Below are positions 37,875-47,775 of a stretch of DNA of 64,000 nt, one piece after another. The stretch comes from an uncultured Clostridia bacterium (GTDB lineage Bacteria > Bacillota > Clostridia > Oscillospirales > Ruminococcaceae), in contig CANQNG010000006.1 of the NCBI GenBank assembly GCA_947625155.1, positions 1 to 64,000 on the forward strand, read 5' to 3'. The position numbers and the translations under genes are program-made. Positions within the stretch are counted from its first letter, which is position 1, and each line of letters starts with the position of its first letter. The notes below the pieces were generated by a model that saw only the letters and a program-made list of their open reading frames with translations, was not told the origin of the DNA and ran no database searches.

Positions 37875-39857
37875 ATGCAGAAAAAAATGAGCCGCACCCT
37901 AGCTGCCGTCATGGCGCTCGGCATTGCGGCACTCTCCCTGCCAGCGACCGCTTCGGCGGAACAGGTCGGAGAGGTGACGACCATCTATGCCACGGACTTT
38001 GAGGACGGTGATGTTTCCGCCTTCTCCAAGCGGGGCGATACCGACACATCCGTCATCGGCACAGCAGAGGATGCCGATGCCCCCAGCGGCACAACGGTCA
38101 TGAGCATCACCGAACGCAGCAACGGCTGGAACGGTCCGCAGTTCTCCGTCAGCGACAACTGTGAACCGGGCGTGAAGTATACCGCTTCCGTCTGGGTCAA
38201 GACCGCATGGTATAACAGCTGTATGCTCAGTATGCAGTACACCGATGAAGCCGGCGAACAGCACTACTCCAATCTGGCTACGGCTGTCAGCGAGGGCGGC
38301 TGGGTGCAGATCCCGGAGGTAAGTTTCAGCTACAGCGAGGACATGAAAGATGTCTATATCTACGTGGAATGCAGCGATAAGGTAGACCTGTTCGTGGACG
38401 ATTTTGCGGTAAAGACTGCTCCAGTCTATGCGATCGAAGAGGATATCCCCGGGCTGAAAGATGTCTTTGCCGACTACTTCAAGATCGGCGGCGCTGTCAC
38501 GGCAAGCGAGCTTGCCCCCAATTCCACCAAAGACCTCATTCTCAAGCACTACAACAGCATCACCCTCGGCAATGAGCTGAAACCGGAAAACATGCTCGAT
38601 CAGGCAGGCTGTCAGGCACTTGCCGCAGAGGGGAAGAACGGCGAAGTTGCTGTCGCCCTCAACGGGCAGGCACGCTCTATCCTGAATTTCTGCCGGGATA
38701 ATGACATCGCCGTGCGTGGGCATGTGCTGGTATGGCACTCCCAGACACCGGGCTGGTTCTTCAAGGAGGACTACACCACACAGGGCGAATGGGTGGACAA
38801 AGACACCATGCTCTCCCGTATGGAAAGCTACATCAAGGGCGTTATGGCAGTGCTGGCAGAGGAGTACTCCGATGTGAACTTCTACGCATGGGACGTTGTG
38901 AACGAAGCATGGCTCGATGACGGCACACCCCGCAAGGGCGGCATGTATGACGAAAACGCCAACAATTCCGGCTGGACACAGGTATTTGGGGACAATTCCT
39001 TCATCCCCTATGCTTTCGAGTATGCCCGCAAGTATGCCCCGGAGGGCTGCAAGCTCTACTACAACGACTTCAACGAGTACATGCCCCAGAAAGTAGAAGC
39101 GATCGTGAACATGGCGACCGAACTGAAAGAGCAGGGACTCATCGACGGTATCGGCATGCAGTCCCACCTCGATGTCCGGACTGGTTCGGATGCGTTCCCG
39201 TCCGTGAACGTGTACAACAGCGCCCTTGACAAGTATGCTGCACTGGGACTGGATATTCAGGTAACAGAGCTGGATGCTACCATCCCGAAGGACACCGGCG
39301 ACCAGTATTTTGTCGCACAGGCAGAATATTACAAGGGCATCATGGATTCCATCATTGCCCATAAGGACAGCATTTCGGCAGTCGTTTTCTGGGGTACGAC
39401 AGACGACCAGAGCTGGCGGACAACACAATCCCCGCTGCTGTTCAATGCCGATTACACCGCAAAGCCGGCGTACTATGCCATTATCGAGGGCATCGACTAC
39501 GACCAGCCCACCCCGCCTACCGAAGAAGATACCACAGAAGCAACGGAAGAAGCGACTACAGAAGCTCCCGAAGAAGGCACTGTGGAAACGCCCGAGCAGC
39601 CCACCGAAACAGTCGGCCCCGCTTCCGTCAAGCTCGGCGATACAGACCTGAACGGAACGGTCACTCTTTCCGATGTCGTTGCCGTGAACCGCTTCCTGCT
39701 GAACATCGGAACGCTCTCGGATGCTGCCGCTGCCAATGCGGATGTGGATCTCAATACTGCTGTGACACCCATGGATGCCCTGTACATCCTGCAATACGTG
39801 ATCAAGCTGATCCCTGACTTCTCTTCCCTGCTGATCCCTGACTTCTCTTCCCTGTAA
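37875..39857 (+). CDS. endo-1,4-beta-xylanase: CBM22-like + GH10 + dockerin
   Basis: GH10 motifs VRGHVLVWHSQTPGWF, YAWDVVNEAW, DIQVTELDAT; C-terminal LGDTDLNGTVTLSDVVAVNRFLLN...ADVDLNTAVTPMDALYILQYVIKLIP dockerin. Confidence 0.95.
   Translation: MQKKMSRTLAAVMALGIAALSLPATASAEQVGEVTTIYATDFEDGDVSAFSKRGDTDTSVIGTAEDADAPSGTTVMSITERSNGWNGPQFSVSDNCEPGVKYTASVWVKTAWYNSCMLSMQYTDEAGEQHYSNLATAVSEGGWVQIPEVSFSYSEDMKDVYIYVECSDKVDLFVDDFAVKTAPVYAIEEDIPGLKDVFADYFKIGGAVTASELAPNSTKDLILKHYNSITLGNELKPENMLDQAGCQALAAEGKNGEVAVALNGQARSILNFCRDNDIAVRGHVLVWHSQTPGWFFKEDYTTQGEWVDKDTMLSRMESYIKGVMAVLAEEYSDVNFYAWDVVNEAWLDDGTPRKGGMYDENANNSGWTQVFGDNSFIPYAFEYARKYAPEGCKLYYNDFNEYMPQKVEAIVNMATELKEQGLIDGIGMQSHLDVRTGSDAFPSVNVYNSALDKYAALGLDIQVTELDATIPKDTGDQYFVAQAEYYKGIMDSIIAHKDSISAVVFWGTTDDQSWRTTQSPLLFNADYTAKPAYYAIIEGIDYDQPTPPTEEDTTEATEEATTEAPEEGTVETPEQPTETVGPASVKLGDTDLNGTVTLSDVVAVNRFLLNIGTLSDAAAANADVDLNTAVTPMDALYILQYVIKLIPDFSSLLIPDFSSL
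39807..39854 (+). repeat. exact 24-bp tandem duplication at the 3' end of the xylanase gene
   Basis: ctgatccctgacttctcttccctg twice immediately before the stop codon (LIPDFSSL x2). Confidence 0.97.
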
Positions 39858-39864
39858 GACCCTG

Positions 39865-39902
39865 TCTCCCGATGTCGTATAGCATCGGGAGATCTTTTCT
39901 TT
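39865..39902 (+). terminator. intrinsic terminator after xylanase
   Basis: TCTCCCGATG...CATCGGGAGA then TCTTTTCTTTT. Confidence 0.85.
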
Positions 39903-40047
39903 TGCAAAACGGACTGCCAGACGAATTTTTGAAAGGATGCCGGTCAGGCTATTGACAATCCAAGGGAAATCAGGTATAATAAAGAAAGACGGTGTTCCCG
40001 GCAGCCCGTGCCGCACGCTGTCTGAAAATATGAAGGAGGTAATACCT

Positions 40048-41874
40048 ATGGCATTAGAAGGTGCATTGACAAGCAATCAGAAGGTACTCGACTGGGTACA
40101 GGAAATGGTGGATCTGTGCAAGCCCGACAGGGTCGTCTGGATCGACGGTTCCAAGGAACAGCTCGAGGCTCTGACACAGGAGGTCACCTCGCTCCCGGAC
40201 GGCGACCCGAATAAAATGTATTACTTAAATCAGGAAAAGCTCCCCGGCTGTCTCTATCACAGAACTGCTGTGAATGACGTTGCCCGTGTGGAGGACAGAA
40301 CATTCATCTGCACCAGAACGAAAGAAGATGCAGGTCCGACCAACAACTGGATGGACCCCAAGGAGATGTATGCCAAGCTCACCCCCATGTATGACGGTGT
40401 CATGAAGGGGCAGACCATGTATGTCATCCCCTATTCCATGGGTCCTGTGGCTTCCCCGATCTCCAAGGTCGGCGTGGAGCTGACGGATTCGATCTATGTC
40501 GTTCTGAACATGAACATCATGACCAGAATGGGCAAGGCAGCTTTCGAGAAGCTCGGCGATTCCAACGACTTTGTAAGAGGTCTGCACTCCAAGGCACAGG
40601 TCGATCCGGAGAACCGCTATATCGTACAGTTCCCGGAGGACAACACGATCTGGTCTATCAACTCCGCTTACGGCGGCAACGTTATCCTCTCCAAGAAGTG
40701 CTTCGCACTGCGTATCGCTTCTTTCCAAGGCAAGAACGAGGGCTGGATGGCAGAACATATGCTGATCCTCGGTGTGCAGAAGCCGGACGGCGAGACCAAG
40801 TACATCTGCGCTGCATTCCCGTCTGCCTGCGGCAAGACCAATCTGGCAATGCTCATCCCGCCGGAGGGCTACCGCAAGAACGGTTACAAGGTATTCACAG
40901 TCGGCGATGATATCGCATGGCTCAAGCCCGGCGCAGACGGCAGACTGTATGCCATCAACCCGGAGAACGGCTTCTTCGGTGTCGCACCCGGCACAAACGA
41001 AAAGTCCAACCCGAATGCACTCGCTTCTACCAGAAAGAATGCGATCTTCACCAACGTTGCGATCAACAACGACGACAACACGGTATGGTGGGAGAAGCTC
41101 ACCAAAGAACCGCCGGTCAATGCGACCGAGTGGAAGGGCGCAAAGGTCAACGGTGTAGAATTCACCGCTGCCGGCAATACACTGGCACACCCGAACTCCC
41201 GCTTCACAGCTCCGGCAGAGAACTGCCCGTGCCTGTCCCCGGCATTCAACGACCCGCAGGGCGTTCCGATCTCTGCGATCGTATTCGGCGGCAGACGTGC
41301 TTCCACAACACCGCTCGTATACCAGAGCTTTGACTGGACACACGGTACTTACATCGGTTCTGCCGTTTCCTCTGAAACGACCGCAGCTGCGACCGGTGCA
41401 GTCGGTGTCCTCCGCCACGACCCGATGGCTATGAAGCCGTTCATCGGCTACAATGTCGGCGACTACTGGGCACACTGGCTGGAAATGGGCGAAAAGCTCG
41501 GCGACAAAGCCCCGAAGATCTTCAACGTCAACTGGTTCAAGCAGGACGAGAACGGCAACTTCATCTGGCCGGGCTTCGGCGACAACATGCGTGTCCTTGA
41601 CTGGATCATCAAGAGATGTGAGGGCACGGCTGACGCTGAGGAGACCGCTATCGGCTACCTGCCGAAGAAGGGCGACATCAACGTAGAGGGCATCGAGGAC
41701 GAAGTGACTCCGGAGATCATGGACAAGCTGCTGACCGTGGACAAGGAACTCTGGAAGAAAGAGATCGCCGAGATGCGCAGATACTACAAGGAGGACATTG
41801 CCGACAAGGGCGGCAGGATCCCGCAGGCGCTCTGGGATCAGCTCGACAAGCTGGAAGAGAGACTTGGCAAGTAA
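40048..41874 (+). CDS. pckG: phosphoenolpyruvate carboxykinase (GTP)
   Basis: FPSACGKTNLAMLIPP, IFGGRRASTTPLVYQSFDW, NPENGFFGVAPGT; promoter TTGACA-N17-TATAAT upstream. Confidence 0.97.
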   Translation: MALEGALTSNQKVLDWVQEMVDLCKPDRVVWIDGSKEQLEALTQEVTSLPDGDPNKMYYLNQEKLPGCLYHRTAVNDVARVEDRTFICTRTKEDAGPTNNWMDPKEMYAKLTPMYDGVMKGQTMYVIPYSMGPVASPISKVGVELTDSIYVVLNMNIMTRMGKAAFEKLGDSNDFVRGLHSKAQVDPENRYIVQFPEDNTIWSINSAYGGNVILSKKCFALRIASFQGKNEGWMAEHMLILGVQKPDGETKYICAAFPSACGKTNLAMLIPPEGYRKNGYKVFTVGDDIAWLKPGADGRLYAINPENGFFGVAPGTNEKSNPNALASTRKNAIFTNVAINNDDNTVWWEKLTKEPPVNATEWKGAKVNGVEFTAAGNTLAHPNSRFTAPAENCPCLSPAFNDPQGVPISAIVFGGRRASTTPLVYQSFDWTHGTYIGSAVSSETTAAATGAVGVLRHDPMAMKPFIGYNVGDYWAHWLEMGEKLGDKAPKIFNVNWFKQDENGNFIWPGFGDNMRVLDWIIKRCEGTADAEETAIGYLPKKGDINVEGIEDEVTPEIMDKLLTVDKELWKKEIAEMRRYYKEDIADKGGRIPQALWDQLDKLEERLGK

Positions 41875-42304
41875 GATACACACAGGAAAACGCCGCAGCT
41901 TTCTGCGGCGTTACCTGATCTTATGGCTGCCGGTGGTGCTGCTGCTCATGGGGGCAGTGCTGTACAGACCGCTGCTTGCCGTGGAACGTTTTGCAGCGGA
42001 CTATATCCTGTACTGTCCGCTGCATGCGCTGACGGGGCTGTACTGCCCCGGATGCGGCGGCACAAGAAGTCTGACGGCGCTGTTGCACGGCGATTTTCTG
42101 CTTGCCGTTCACGAAAACCCCATTGTACCGGGACTTCTGCTGTTTTTCGTGCTGCTCTGGGCAGAACGGGCAGGCAGGGCGTTCGGGAAACAATGGCGGC
42201 TGTACCCAAGAAGCCGCAAATTTTGGTACACGCTGTGCGGCTTGCTGATCGTGTGGGACATCGCCCGGAACTGTATACCGGCACTTATGCCGACAAGTAT
42301 ATAA
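41864..42304 (+). CDS. DUF2752 family membrane protein
   Basis: CPLHALTGLYCPGCGGTRSLTALLHGDFLLAVHENP; start uncertain (TTG overlapping pckG end). Confidence 0.75.
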   Translation: MASKIHTGKRRSFLRRYLILWLPVVLLLMGAVLYRPLLAVERFAADYILYCPLHALTGLYCPGCGGTRSLTALLHGDFLLAVHENPIVPGLLLFFVLLWAERAGRAFGKQWRLYPRSRKFWYTLCGLLIVWDIARNCIPALMPTSI

Positions 42305-42339
42305 CAGACCCCTTTCCACGCCGGAAAGGGGTCTTGCTG

Positions 42340-43197
42340 TTACTGGATATGATTTTGCAGCTTTGCCGCCGTGAGGGTGTTGCGCATCAGCATAGCGACC
42401 GTCATCGGTCCTACACCGCCGGGAACAGGGGTGATGTAGGAAGCCTTTTCCGACACTTCGTCAAACTGGACATCGCCGCAGAGCTTGCCGTTCTCGAGGC
42501 GATCCATGCCGACATCGACCACGACAGCGCCCTCTTTCACCATGTCTGCCGTCACAAAATTCGCCTTCCCGACCGCAGCGACCAGAATATCCGCTTCCCT
42601 TGTGATCGCCGCAAGTTCCTGCGTCCGGCTGTGACAGATCGTGACCGTGCCGCTCCGGTGCAGCAGGAGCATTGCCATGGGCTTGCCGACAATATTGCTC
42701 CTGCCGATGACCACGCAGCGCTTGCCGGAGACTTCCACGCCCACGCTGTCGAGCAGTTCCATGACACCCGCAGGCGTACACGGCAGGAACGCATAGTCGC
42801 CGATCATGATCTTCCCGACATTTGCCGGATGGAACGCATCCACATCCTTGTCCGGGGAAATGGCATGGATGATGGTCTTATCGTCTATCTGCGGCGGAAC
42901 GGGGAGCTGCACCAGAATACCATTGACCTTGGGGTCGGCGTTGAGCGTTTCCACCAGTTCGAGCAGCTCCGCCTGTGTGGTATCCTCCGGCAGGGCATAT
43001 TCAAACGACTGGAAACCGACCGCTTCGCAGGCTTTCTTCTTGTTGTTCACATACACACGGGATGCCGGGTCATTGCCGACAATGACGACCGCAAGCCCCG
43101 GTGTGATGCCGTGGGCAGCTTTCAGGGCTTCCGTCTCCTGACGCACCTGCTCCTTGACTTTGGCAGAGGTCGCTCTGCCGTCCATTAAAATTGCCAT
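42340..43197 (-). CDS. folD: methylenetetrahydrofolate dehydrogenase/cyclohydrolase
   Basis: VGNDPASRVYVNNKKKACE, GILVQLPVP, VIGRSNIVGKPMAMLLLHR, PVPGGVGPMTVAMLMRNT. Confidence 0.97.
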   Translation of the reverse strand: MAILMDGRATSAKVKEQVRQETEALKAAHGITPGLAVVIVGNDPASRVYVNNKKKACEAVGFQSFEYALPEDTTQAELLELVETLNADPKVNGILVQLPVPPQIDDKTIIHAISPDKDVDAFHPANVGKIMIGDYAFLPCTPAGVMELLDSVGVEVSGKRCVVIGRSNIVGKPMAMLLLHRSGTVTICHSRTQELAAITREADILVAAVGKANFVTADMVKEGAVVVDVGMDRLENGKLCGDVQFDEVSEKASYITPVPGGVGPMTVAMLMRNTLTAAKLQNHIQ

Positions 43198-43208
43198 TGT
43201 GATCCTCC

Positions 43209-44294
43209 TCACGTTTCGTCTTTGGTATCTGTATTTTCAGCCTTATCCTCGTCCGGGATGATCGGCGGGGCAGGCTCGTCCTTTTCGGGCTTGGCTTTCC
43301 GGGCGGGTTTTTTGGTCTCCGCTGCCAGAAGCTGCCTGTCCGTCTCCTCCATCAGCTTCTTAGAAGCTTTGGAATCCACATACAGCACGTAGTCCCTGCC
43401 CATGCGCTTCACCTTGAAGAAGAACACGAGCAGCAGCACTGCCGAGGTGACACAGATCACCGCAGCCAGCGCCTGCGACACCCGGAGCTGCCCGATCATC
43501 AGGCTGTCCGTGCGCAGACCCTCTACGACCGCACGTTCCAGACCGTACCAGAACATATACATCAAGATGATCTGCCCGTCAAATTTCCGGAATTTCCGGA
43601 AAACGATATACAGCAGCACCGCCCCCAGCAGACACCATGCCGATTCATACAGAAAGCACGGATGTACCGGATAATCGGCACTGACTGTCACGTCCGTATT
43701 GTAGCTGCCAAGAGCGCTGTAATTGGATCGGATCCACTGCTGCACCCTGCCGCCTGTCATGGCGAACAAGCCGTCCGTGTTCACGCCGAATGCTTCCTGA
43801 TTGAAGAAATTCCCCCACCGTCCGATGCCCTGTCCGATGAGGAAACCCACACCGCACAGATCCAGCATCGGCAGTGCCGCTACTTTTCGGAAACGGCTCA
43901 CGATAAAGCCGACCAGCACTGCCCCGATCAGCCCCCCGAAGATGGCAAGCCCACCCTCACGGGTATTGAGGATGGAGAGGGGGTCGCCCTTGTAATCGTC
44001 CCAGCGCAGCAGCACGTAGTACAGCCTTGCGCCCACCAGCGCCCCCAAAGTGCCGCCGATGATGACATCCGTTGCCCTGTCCGGGTGGATGCCCACTTTC
44101 CGCATGTTCCGATAGGCGAACACCAGTGCCAGCAACAGCCCTATCACGATGCAAATGCCGTACCACTGCACATCGATGCCGAACACCGTGAACGCTGTCG
44201 GGTCAACGTGAATGTCAATACCCAGATTCGGGAACACGATCTCGTTGGTATCGAGGTCGGCGCAGCCCAGTTCTTCCACCGTTTTCATCAGCAT
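43209..44294 (-). CDS. lgt: prolipoprotein diacylglyceryl transferase
   Basis: WYGICIVIGLLLAL, GGTLGALVGARLYYVL, GQGIGRWGNFFNQEAFG, HPCFLYES. Confidence 0.95.
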   Translation of the reverse strand: MLMKTVEELGCADLDTNEIVFPNLGIDIHVDPTAFTVFGIDVQWYGICIVIGLLLALVFAYRNMRKVGIHPDRATDVIIGGTLGALVGARLYYVLLRWDDYKGDPLSILNTREGGLAIFGGLIGAVLVGFIVSRFRKVAALPMLDLCGVGFLIGQGIGRWGNFFNQEAFGVNTDGLFAMTGGRVQQWIRSNYSALGSYNTDVTVSADYPVHPCFLYESAWCLLGAVLLYIVFRKFRKFDGQIILMYMFWYGLERAVVEGLRTDSLMIGQLRVSQALAAVICVTSAVLLLVFFFKVKRMGRDYVLYVDSKASKKLMEETDRQLLAAETKKPARKAKPEKDEPAPPIIPDEDKAENTDTKDET

Positions 44295-45589
44295 CCTGTT
44301 TCAGCTCCCTCCGGGCGCACCACGGAAAGCACATACTGCGCCGTGTCGATCTCTTCCCGCAAAAACCGCAGGGCTTCCTCATAGGTGATCTCTGCCAGCA
44401 CCTCAATGTCCTCAAATGGCTTCAAACCGTTCATCCACGCATTCAGCATGGCAGAGGCATTTGCCTCCATGTTCGCACCGCTGCGCACCCGGCTGCCGTA
44501 GTGTACCCGGCGGATGCGCTCGAAGCTCTCCCGGTCAAAGCCTTCACGCCCGGCATCCTCCAGCACTTCAAAAATGCGGTCACGCACGGTTTCTGGGTCA
44601 GCCGATTCACCGCTGCAGCTCAGCATGAAGTACCCGTCCCCGCTGAACGGTCCGTCTACCTCAAATTCCGAATTGAGCAAGCCTTTCCGCACCAGATCGT
44701 CATAAAACCCGGAGCTTGCACCGAACAGCGTTTCCATGAGCAGCGCAGCAGTCAGTTCCGCACGCAGCAGCTCTCTGCCCTTTCTCGGGCGGAGCTTGAA
44801 ACCAAGGCTGAACAGCGGTGTTCCCACCGGCATGGTCGTTTCCGTGTAGTGCCGCACCACCGTGTCCGGCTCGTCGGCATACAGTTCCTCCAGTCCCTGA
44901 TCTTCGCAGGGGCGCAGCAGGCGGTCGCAGATCTCCAGCACTTCGTCCGCCTTGACATTTCCGGCGACTGACAGCACCATGTTGTGCAAATTGTAGAACG
45001 TATGATAGCAGCGGTAGAGCAGGTCGGCATCGATGCGCCGGATGCTCTCCTCCGTGCCTGCAATGTCGATGCGTACCGGATGCGCATGGTACATGCTCCG
45101 CAGCAAGCCGAAAAATACCATCCAGCTCGCCTCGTCATAATTCATGCGGATCTCCTGCGCAATGATGCCCTGCTCCTTGTCCACCGTTTCCTGCGTGAAA
45201 TAGGGCGACTGCACGAATTGCAGGAGAATTTCCAGTGACGGGGCAAAATTCTGCGAACACCCGAACAAGTACACCGTCTTGTCGAACGTCGTAAAGGCAT
45301 TGGCATTCGCACCCGTGCGGGCATACTGGGCAAAGGCATCGCAGTCCTCATTCTCAAAAAGCTTGTGTTCCAGAAAATGGGCGATGCCCTCCGGCACTTC
45401 CGCATACGTTTCCTCCCCTTTCAGGCGGAAACGGGTGTTGATCGAGCCGTATTTCGTCCCGAACATGGCAAAGGCGCTGTGATAGCCGGGCATTTCCATG
45501 ATATAGATGTTCAGCCCGCTTTCGTGCTGCACGTGCAGGCATTGGGTATCGGCAGTTTCACTGCGGATGATCTCTGTGTTTCTGTTCAT
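44288..45589 (-). CDS. M16 family zinc peptidase (YmfH-like)
   Basis: GIAHFLEHKLFENED (HxxEH), paired with adjacent M16 homolog. Confidence 0.9.
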   Translation of the reverse strand: MNRNTEIIRSETADTQCLHVQHESGLNIYIMEMPGYHSAFAMFGTKYGSINTRFRLKGEETYAEVPEGIAHFLEHKLFENEDCDAFAQYARTGANANAFTTFDKTVYLFGCSQNFAPSLEILLQFVQSPYFTQETVDKEQGIIAQEIRMNYDEASWMVFFGLLRSMYHAHPVRIDIAGTEESIRRIDADLLYRCYHTFYNLHNMVLSVAGNVKADEVLEICDRLLRPCEDQGLEELYADEPDTVVRHYTETTMPVGTPLFSLGFKLRPRKGRELLRAELTAALLMETLFGASSGFYDDLVRKGLLNSEFEVDGPFSGDGYFMLSCSGESADPETVRDRIFEVLEDAGREGFDRESFERIRRVHYGSRVRSGANMEANASAMLNAWMNGLKPFEDIEVLAEITYEEALRFLREEIDTAQYVLSVVRPEGAETGC

Positions 45590-46848
45590 GCCTGTTCCTC
45601 CATCAGATAGACCGTATCCAGCCGCAGTGCCTTGGCAGCGGCAATGATCTCGTCCCTTGTGACCGCCCGGATGCGTTCGATGCGTTCTTCCGGGGTCGCC
45701 GGGTCATTCCACTTGTAGCGGTCATGCAGCTCCTGCATGATCGAATAATTGGTATCCCCGATAGAATACAGGTAGTCCACGACCGGTCTCCGGGCGTTTT
45801 CCAGCATCTCGTCTGTAAATGCGCCCCGGCACACAGCTCCGATCTGCTCCAGAATGGCTTCTCTTGTGCGCTGTGCATTGGCAGCGGAAACACCGCTGTC
45901 CACAAAGAACAAGTCCTTGCTGTACACGGGATGAGAAACGCAGTAGTAGCAGAGGTGCAGTTTCTCCCGGACATTGGAAAAGAGCAGGGAACTCGGCGAA
46001 CCGCCGACCAGCGCATGCAGGAGCTGCACCGTTTCGACCGGCAGGTCTGCATATTTGAACACCATGACGAGCTTGGACTGCGTGACCGGCATAGGCTCAG
46101 TGATCTCCCGGCAGGTCTCCCGGATAGGGCTTGGCGTATGGAATGCTCGTGTAAATGCCGGCTCACGTCCCTCTAATGCGGAAAGGGCTCCTGTGAGCTT
46201 ACCGGCAAGCCATGGCGCTTCCGTGGGGCTGACATAATAGATGCGGAACACTGCCCGGCGCAGCATCTCCCGGTAAGCTTCATAGGCAGCGGAAGCGGTC
46301 AGCGCCTCTGCCTCTGCTCTCGTACCGTGCATCGGGCTGGCATAGGGTTCTCCCTCGCAGGCAGCCTGACGGGCTTTCTGGATGGCATAGCCACGCTTGT
46401 CATTGATCTCGGCATCGATAGCGGCGAGCTGTTCTCTCTGCTGGATGCGGAAAGCCTCCTCGTCAAATGCACCGTCCCGGACGTTCGGGTCGAGCAAACA
46501 GTCCAGCATCAGCTCGGTCAGCTCTTCCGACAAGTGTTCCCCCTCCAATGCAAAGCGGTCAGCGATCACACTGCCGATCAGACTGATCTGCAAAACATCG
46601 CCCGCCAGCCCAAATGAACTGGAAAGGCTCGCTCCATACAGGGCATCCTCTTTCTTCGCCAGCGCAGCAAGACTGGGGTACTTGCGGCAGCCCGTGGACA
46701 GCAGCCCTGTGATACGGTCATAGACAGCATACTTTTCCGGCACAGCCGGCAAAAGCAGCATGATGTTCAGCGAGCTGCTGCGGGCATTCGGATTGCACAC
46801 GGAGACCAGCTCGATCCCTTCGCCCAGCGTCTGTGTAGTTTCTTTCAA
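45586..46848 (-). CDS. M16 family peptidase homolog lacking a clear HxxEH (YmfF-like)
   Basis: ALYGASLSSSFGLAGDVLQISL, LHALVGGSPSSLLFSNVREKLHLCYYC; TTG start (46848) with AAAGGAG RBS preferred over the long ORF. Confidence 0.85.
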   Translation of the reverse strand: MKETTQTLGEGIELVSVCNPNARSSSLNIMLLLPAVPEKYAVYDRITGLLSTGCRKYPSLAALAKKEDALYGASLSSSFGLAGDVLQISLIGSVIADRFALEGEHLSEELTELMLDCLLDPNVRDGAFDEEAFRIQQREQLAAIDAEINDKRGYAIQKARQAACEGEPYASPMHGTRAEAEALTASAAYEAYREMLRRAVFRIYYVSPTEAPWLAGKLTGALSALEGREPAFTRAFHTPSPIRETCREITEPMPVTQSKLVMVFKYADLPVETVQLLHALVGGSPSSLLFSNVREKLHLCYYCVSHPVYSKDLFFVDSGVSAANAQRTREAILEQIGAVCRGAFTDEMLENARRPVVDYLYSIGDTNYSIMQELHDRYKWNDPATPEERIERIRAVTRDEIIAAAKALRLDTVYLMEEQA

Positions 46849-46876
46849 ACGGGTCACTCCTTTCTGTTCCTTACTA

Positions 46877-47452
46877 TTATACCATGTACTGTGAAAAAAT
46901 GCAAGTTTTCTGATAGCGGTCAGCATATGCCCGGAGATTGCCCCGGTAGATGACTTCCGCATGTGGGATGCTGAGGAGATCCATGGGCTTGACGATGGCA
47001 TTGTAGTCGTCCGCATCCAGGATAGCGAACCGGTCGAGCGTATCCCGGACAAATTCCGAGCAGTAGAACCAATTCTTCCGCCGCCAGACGATATGTACAC
47101 TTGCCAGCACAAGACCGATGAAATTATAATGGTACTGGCGCTTGTTGACATACATATATTCCAGATGATCCGACAGGGCTTTCTGCTGTTCCGGGGTCAC
47201 AGGAACACGGAGAATGACGGCTTCTGTTCTGTGGAAACGCCGGAACGTCCCGAAAAAGGGACTTTCCCGCACAAAGCCGCCCACGATAGGATTATAGGCA
47301 TGCCGCCGCCCGAAAGAATACATCCGCCGCATGCCGATGTCAATGCTGATCGAGGCATGATTGTATGCCGACCCGGTAAACAGGGAGAGTACTTTACTGA
47401 GCATTGTCCCCGTCCGGCTGATAACGATATAGATCTCAGCCCGTTCGTCCAT
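46877..47452 (-). CDS. YiiX/NlpC-P60-like (permuted papain fold) hypothetical protein
   Basis: YIVISRTGTMLSKVLSLFTGSAYNHASISID...NWFYCSEFVRDTL: His and Cys motif. Confidence 0.6.
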   Translation of the reverse strand: MDERAEIYIVISRTGTMLSKVLSLFTGSAYNHASISIDIGMRRMYSFGRRHAYNPIVGGFVRESPFFGTFRRFHRTEAVILRVPVTPEQQKALSDHLEYMYVNKRQYHYNFIGLVLASVHIVWRRKNWFYCSEFVRDTLDRFAILDADDYNAIVKPMDLLSIPHAEVIYRGNLRAYADRYQKTCIFSQYMV

Positions 47453-47544
47453 AAGCGTTCTCCTTTCTCCCGAAGAGAGATACATAAATAGTATACCATA
47501 TTTCCTACTTGTTGTCAAACTTTTTTGTATTATGCAAGTCTATC

Positions 47545-47662
47545 GTAATTTGCCCTACCCCCACCCCCCTTCCCAAGGGGAAGGGGGCTGGCAAGCCGAC
47601 CTTTGCCGCCGTAGGCGGCATTGGGAGGCAGATCGGTGCAGCGCCTCGCTGCCTTTCGTAAA
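47545..47662. repeat. dispersed modular intergenic repeat (copy 4)
   Basis: CCCCCCTTCCCAAGGGGAAGGGGG + CAAGCCGACCTTTGCCGCCGTAGGCGGCATTGGGAGGCAGATCGGTGCAGCGCCTCGCTGCC. Confidence 0.75.
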
Positions 47663-47775
47663 AAGCAAACAAAAAAACTTGCAATTATTTATGGATAATC
47701 GCAATAGACATTTTCTGCTTCTTGTGCTATAATAGGTATGTATGCTCAGGGCTTTTTTCATAGAAAGGTAATAAC

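Noticed and set aside
37899-40076. 725-aa minus-strand ORF opposite the GH10 xylanase
   Set aside because: Shadow ORF of a well-supported GH10-dockerin gene; no domain content.
40225-41883. 552-aa minus-strand ORF opposite pckG
   Set aside because: Shadow ORF of a strongly recognised PEPCK gene.
46857-47151. N-terminal extension of the second M16 peptidase ORF (to 47151)
   Set aside because: Overlaps the upstream YiiX-like gene in another frame; RBS AAAGGAG supports a TTG start at 46848.
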